Positions 62,247 to 64,000 of a stretch of DNA of 64,000 nt are shown here, one piece after another. A model generated the notes under the pieces. It ran no database searches. It saw nothing but the letters and a program-made list of their open reading frames with translations, and had not been told where the DNA came from. Source of the stretch: Hymenobacter negativus (lineage in GTDB: Bacteria; Bacteroidota; Bacteroidia; Cytophagales; Hymenobacteraceae); NCBI RefSeq assembly GCF_017571495.1, contig NZ_JAGETZ010000012.1, positions 62,001 to 126,000 on the forward strand. The letters run 5' to 3'. The translations under genes were made by a program, and so were the position numbers. The stretch's first letter is position 1; every line of letters starts with the position of its first letter.

Positions 62247-62309
62247 GGATTGGGGCGATATTTTCTGTAGGAGCTTATGCCCGAGCTGCGCAGTAAATTG
62301 GCGGCCTAA
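62247..62309 (+). pseudogene. Fossil copy of the DUF2306 gene end
   Basis: Reads GLGRYFL-stop-ELMPELRSKLAA-stop, against GLGRYFLREFMPELRSKLAA-stop at the true gene end 1 kb upstream. It lies between NDEWW genes 1 and 2 and carries an internal TAG. Confidence 0.85.
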
Positions 62310-62330
62310 ACGCTCCCTGAATTCGTCCAG

Positions 62331-63140
62331 ATGAAAAGAGTAGCATGGTACACCTGTACGGTTTTGATTGTGCTACTGGCCACCATCCTGTACGGCTTCG
62401 GCCGTCGGCAGGCAAAGGCGCTCAAGGAGCGTAAGCAACAGCTTGCCCAGGACGAGATGACGCTGCCGAGCCAAAGCCAACGGCTTATGCAACTGGCTGA
62501 TACTTTGAGCCGCGTGCAGCGTGACACGCTATTCCGGCACCACAACTTGTCGGACTTGTTTCAAACCTACGGGCAAAATGGTTTTTTCGGGCCGCACGAA
62601 CAGCGGCTGGAAGTCGTGTTTACCCAAGTGAGCCAGGACGGCGTCGTGCCCGGTACTTATCATTTGGCCGGCCTAATGCGGGTAGCGGGCGTGATTTCAT
62701 CCCTAAGCGGAACCATTGAGCTACGCCAGGTCCGCAATTTTTTCGAAAGTGCCGACGGTATTTATATTGCTACCGGCCTGTTTCATTTTCAGCAACATAC
62801 TTCTTCTACCAAACAACTTGCCCACTTGGATGGACTCGTGGCGATTGATTTCGCGGTAAAGCACGACAAATCCTCCTTGTTCGCGGTAGAAGGCGCTATC
62901 CGGTCCCGCTCCCGGCATTTTGCTTTCGAAGGAAAATGGACCGATGCCCGCACCAGTAAAAGGCAGCGGGTATTGTGGGCCGATGAATTTGCACCGGTTG
63001 CTAATGCGGTACTCGGAGATTTTGATATTGGGGGCCGTATGGCAACGGTAAATCCAAAGTATCGGAAGTATGGCTGGACCGAATATTTCCAGAACGACGA
63101 GTGGTGGGGCAAACCACTCAAACCCAGGCTCAGCCTATAA
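62331..63140 (+). CDS. NDEWW-family membrane-anchored protein 2
   Basis: 269 residues. Instead of a lipoprotein signal it has an N-terminal membrane anchor (WYTCTVLIVLLATILYGFG). The shared core shows NGFFGPHEQRLEVVFTQV, SSLSGTIELRQV and the terminal NPKYRKYGWTEYFQNDEWWG. Its Pro-Asp-His-Tyr segment is changed to PHEQ, so it is the most diverged of the three. It follows the fossil end of a DUF2306 copy, showing it arose by tandem duplication of the DUF2306-lipoprotein pair. Confidence 0.78.
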   Translation: MKRVAWYTCTVLIVLLATILYGFGRRQAKALKERKQQLAQDEMTLPSQSQRLMQLADTLSRVQRDTLFRHHNLSDLFQTYGQNGFFGPHEQRLEVVFTQVSQDGVVPGTYHLAGLMRVAGVISSLSGTIELRQVRNFFESADGIYIATGLFHFQQHTSSTKQLAHLDGLVAIDFAVKHDKSSLFAVEGAIRSRSRHFAFEGKWTDARTSKRQRVLWADEFAPVANAVLGDFDIGGRMATVNPKYRKYGWTEYFQNDEWWGKPLKPRLSL

Positions 63141-63193
63141 CAACCACCAATTACTGGTCACACGAATCAAGCCACTTTGCTCTTCTTTGCACT

Positions 63194-64000
63194 ATGAAAC
63201 AACCTCTCTGCGGCTTCGTAATGGCAATGGCTTTGGCTCTGTCCATCACCGCCTGCCAACCTCAAACCGACGCTACTGCCGCAAAAGCTGCTCCAGCCTT
63301 GGTGACGAAGCCGAGCGTGACAGTTCAACCAGCATCGGCATCATCAGCACTTCTGCCGCAAGTCGATTTGTCGTATGCCTGGAGCAACGCTACGGCCGAA
63401 GCCAAGGGCAATCCCACGATGGAAGGGTTTTATGGCCCCGACCATTACCGCATTTCCTTCTACTTCTCGAAGGTGCACCGTGACTCGTTGCATCCCGAGC
63501 AGTACCACATCTGGGGCATCAACCGCTACAAAAAGGTAATTACTCCCTTCGAAGGCACGTGCACCGTCACGCGTATTGCGGCCCTGCCCGACACCGCGGA
63601 AATGGAAAATAGCAGCAAGCTCCGCGCTTACACCGCCTTTGCCGAGTTCACGCTCCGCGAAGACCCCAAAACCAAAGGTGCCGGGGTGTATTCGGGCAAA
63701 GCGATGCTCGACTTTTGCGTGAATGCCCGCAATCAAGCCCGGCAGGCCACCTTCAACGGCATCGACCTTGGTTTCGACAATCCCACCAAGGGCAGCGGCC
63801 TGCTGTTTCAGGGCGTGTGGCGAAACAACGCCACGGGCCAACAAAAACCGGCTTCCTGGTCCAGCAATTTCCTCGTGATAGTGCCCCAGGCCCTGGAGAA
63901 AATCGGGCTGGGGTCGCGCGGTGATACCGTTTACCCCGAACTGGCCAAATACGGTTGGAATGAATGGTACGAAAACGACGAATGGTGGGCCACCTCGTCC
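63194..64000 (+). CDS. NDEWW-family lipoprotein 3 (3' end outside the window)
   Basis: 269 codons are visible and the frame is open at the window end. Lipoprotein signal MAMALALSITACQPQ (Cys21), then a Pro/Ala/Thr linker. The core reads MEGFYGPDHYRISFYFSKV, TPFEGTCTVTRI and GVYSGKAMLDFC, and ends LAKYGWNEWYENDEWW, so little is missing. It is closer to copy 1 than to copy 2 in the GPDHY segment. The function is unknown. Confidence 0.78.
   Translation, partial: MKQPLCGFVMAMALALSITACQPQTDATAAKAAPALVTKPSVTVQPASASSALLPQVDLSYAWSNATAEAKGNPTMEGFYGPDHYRISFYFSKVHRDSLHPEQYHIWGINRYKKVITPFEGTCTVTRIAALPDTAEMENSSKLRAYTAFAEFTLREDPKTKGAGVYSGKAMLDFCVNARNQARQATFNGIDLGFDNPTKGSGLLFQGVWRNNATGQQKPASWSSNFLVIVPQALEKIGLGSRGDTVYPELAKYGWNEWYENDEWWATSS

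Overview
The window looks like chromosomal DNA of a GC-rich, Gram-negative member of the Bacteroidota, most like Hymenobacter. The pointers are a short primary sigma factor without region 1.1, TonB-dependent receptor/lipoprotein pairing, a type IX secretion C-terminal domain, LytTR/LytS-type regulation, DUF3667, DUF2400 and DUF1761 proteins, and repeated matches to the Bacteroidota -7 promoter element TAnnTTTG. The genus is inferred from protein style and codon use; no rRNA is present.

Layout. 1-2.5 kb: a leftward operon of a VioB-type ferritin-like protein, a cysteine-rich repeat protein and the start of a DUF692 (MNIO) enzyme, a candidate peptide-modification or metal-handling cassette. 2.9-4.0 kb: a lone tyrosine recombinase abutting an IS3-type transposase remnant. 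4.2-11.5 kb: a probable phytate-phosphate locus with a TPR sensor-regulator, a TonB-dependent receptor, a beta-helix lipoprotein and a beta-propeller phytase. 11.5-17.8 kb: two immunity-like proteins, many decayed genes, the primary sigma factor and an IS5-type remnant. 17.9-25 kb: a LytS/LytTR pair, DUF3108- and DUF3667-like proteins, DoxX, an alpha/beta hydrolase, and an ECF sigma factor with a membrane partner. 25.4-28.5 kb: three consecutive damaged genes (metallo-hydrolase, ispH copy, aldo/keto reductase). 28.6-38.5 kb: AraC and WYL regulators, RidA, tRNA-Glu, gap, lipid kinase, SUI1, kdsB, a LysM protein and DUF2400.

38.5-40.4 kb is an accessory patch. It holds a duplicated gene end, a large palindrome, an AT-rich foreign-looking gene and a degenerate 21/42-bp periodic array. 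40.4-48.4 kb carries mutS2, YiaA/B, a CDP-alcohol transferase and a large VIT-domain membrane protein of exosortase-associated type. 48.5-56.3 kb holds a secreted double-HKD phospholipase D-like protein and its truncated paralogue, divergent murB and kptA, a sugar transporter and a hydrolase. 56.4-60.5 kb shows a THUMP methyltransferase and recQ, both altered by a repeated palindromic element that also flanks a DUF559 endonuclease domain; that domain is now fused in frame to RecQ. 60.6-64 kb carries a DUF2306 protein followed by three paralogous envelope proteins ending in an NDEWW motif.

The strongest candidates for undescribed biology are the ferritin-like/Cys-repeat/MNIO operon, the palindrome-DUF559-RecQ arrangement, the 21/42-bp array and the NDEWW family.
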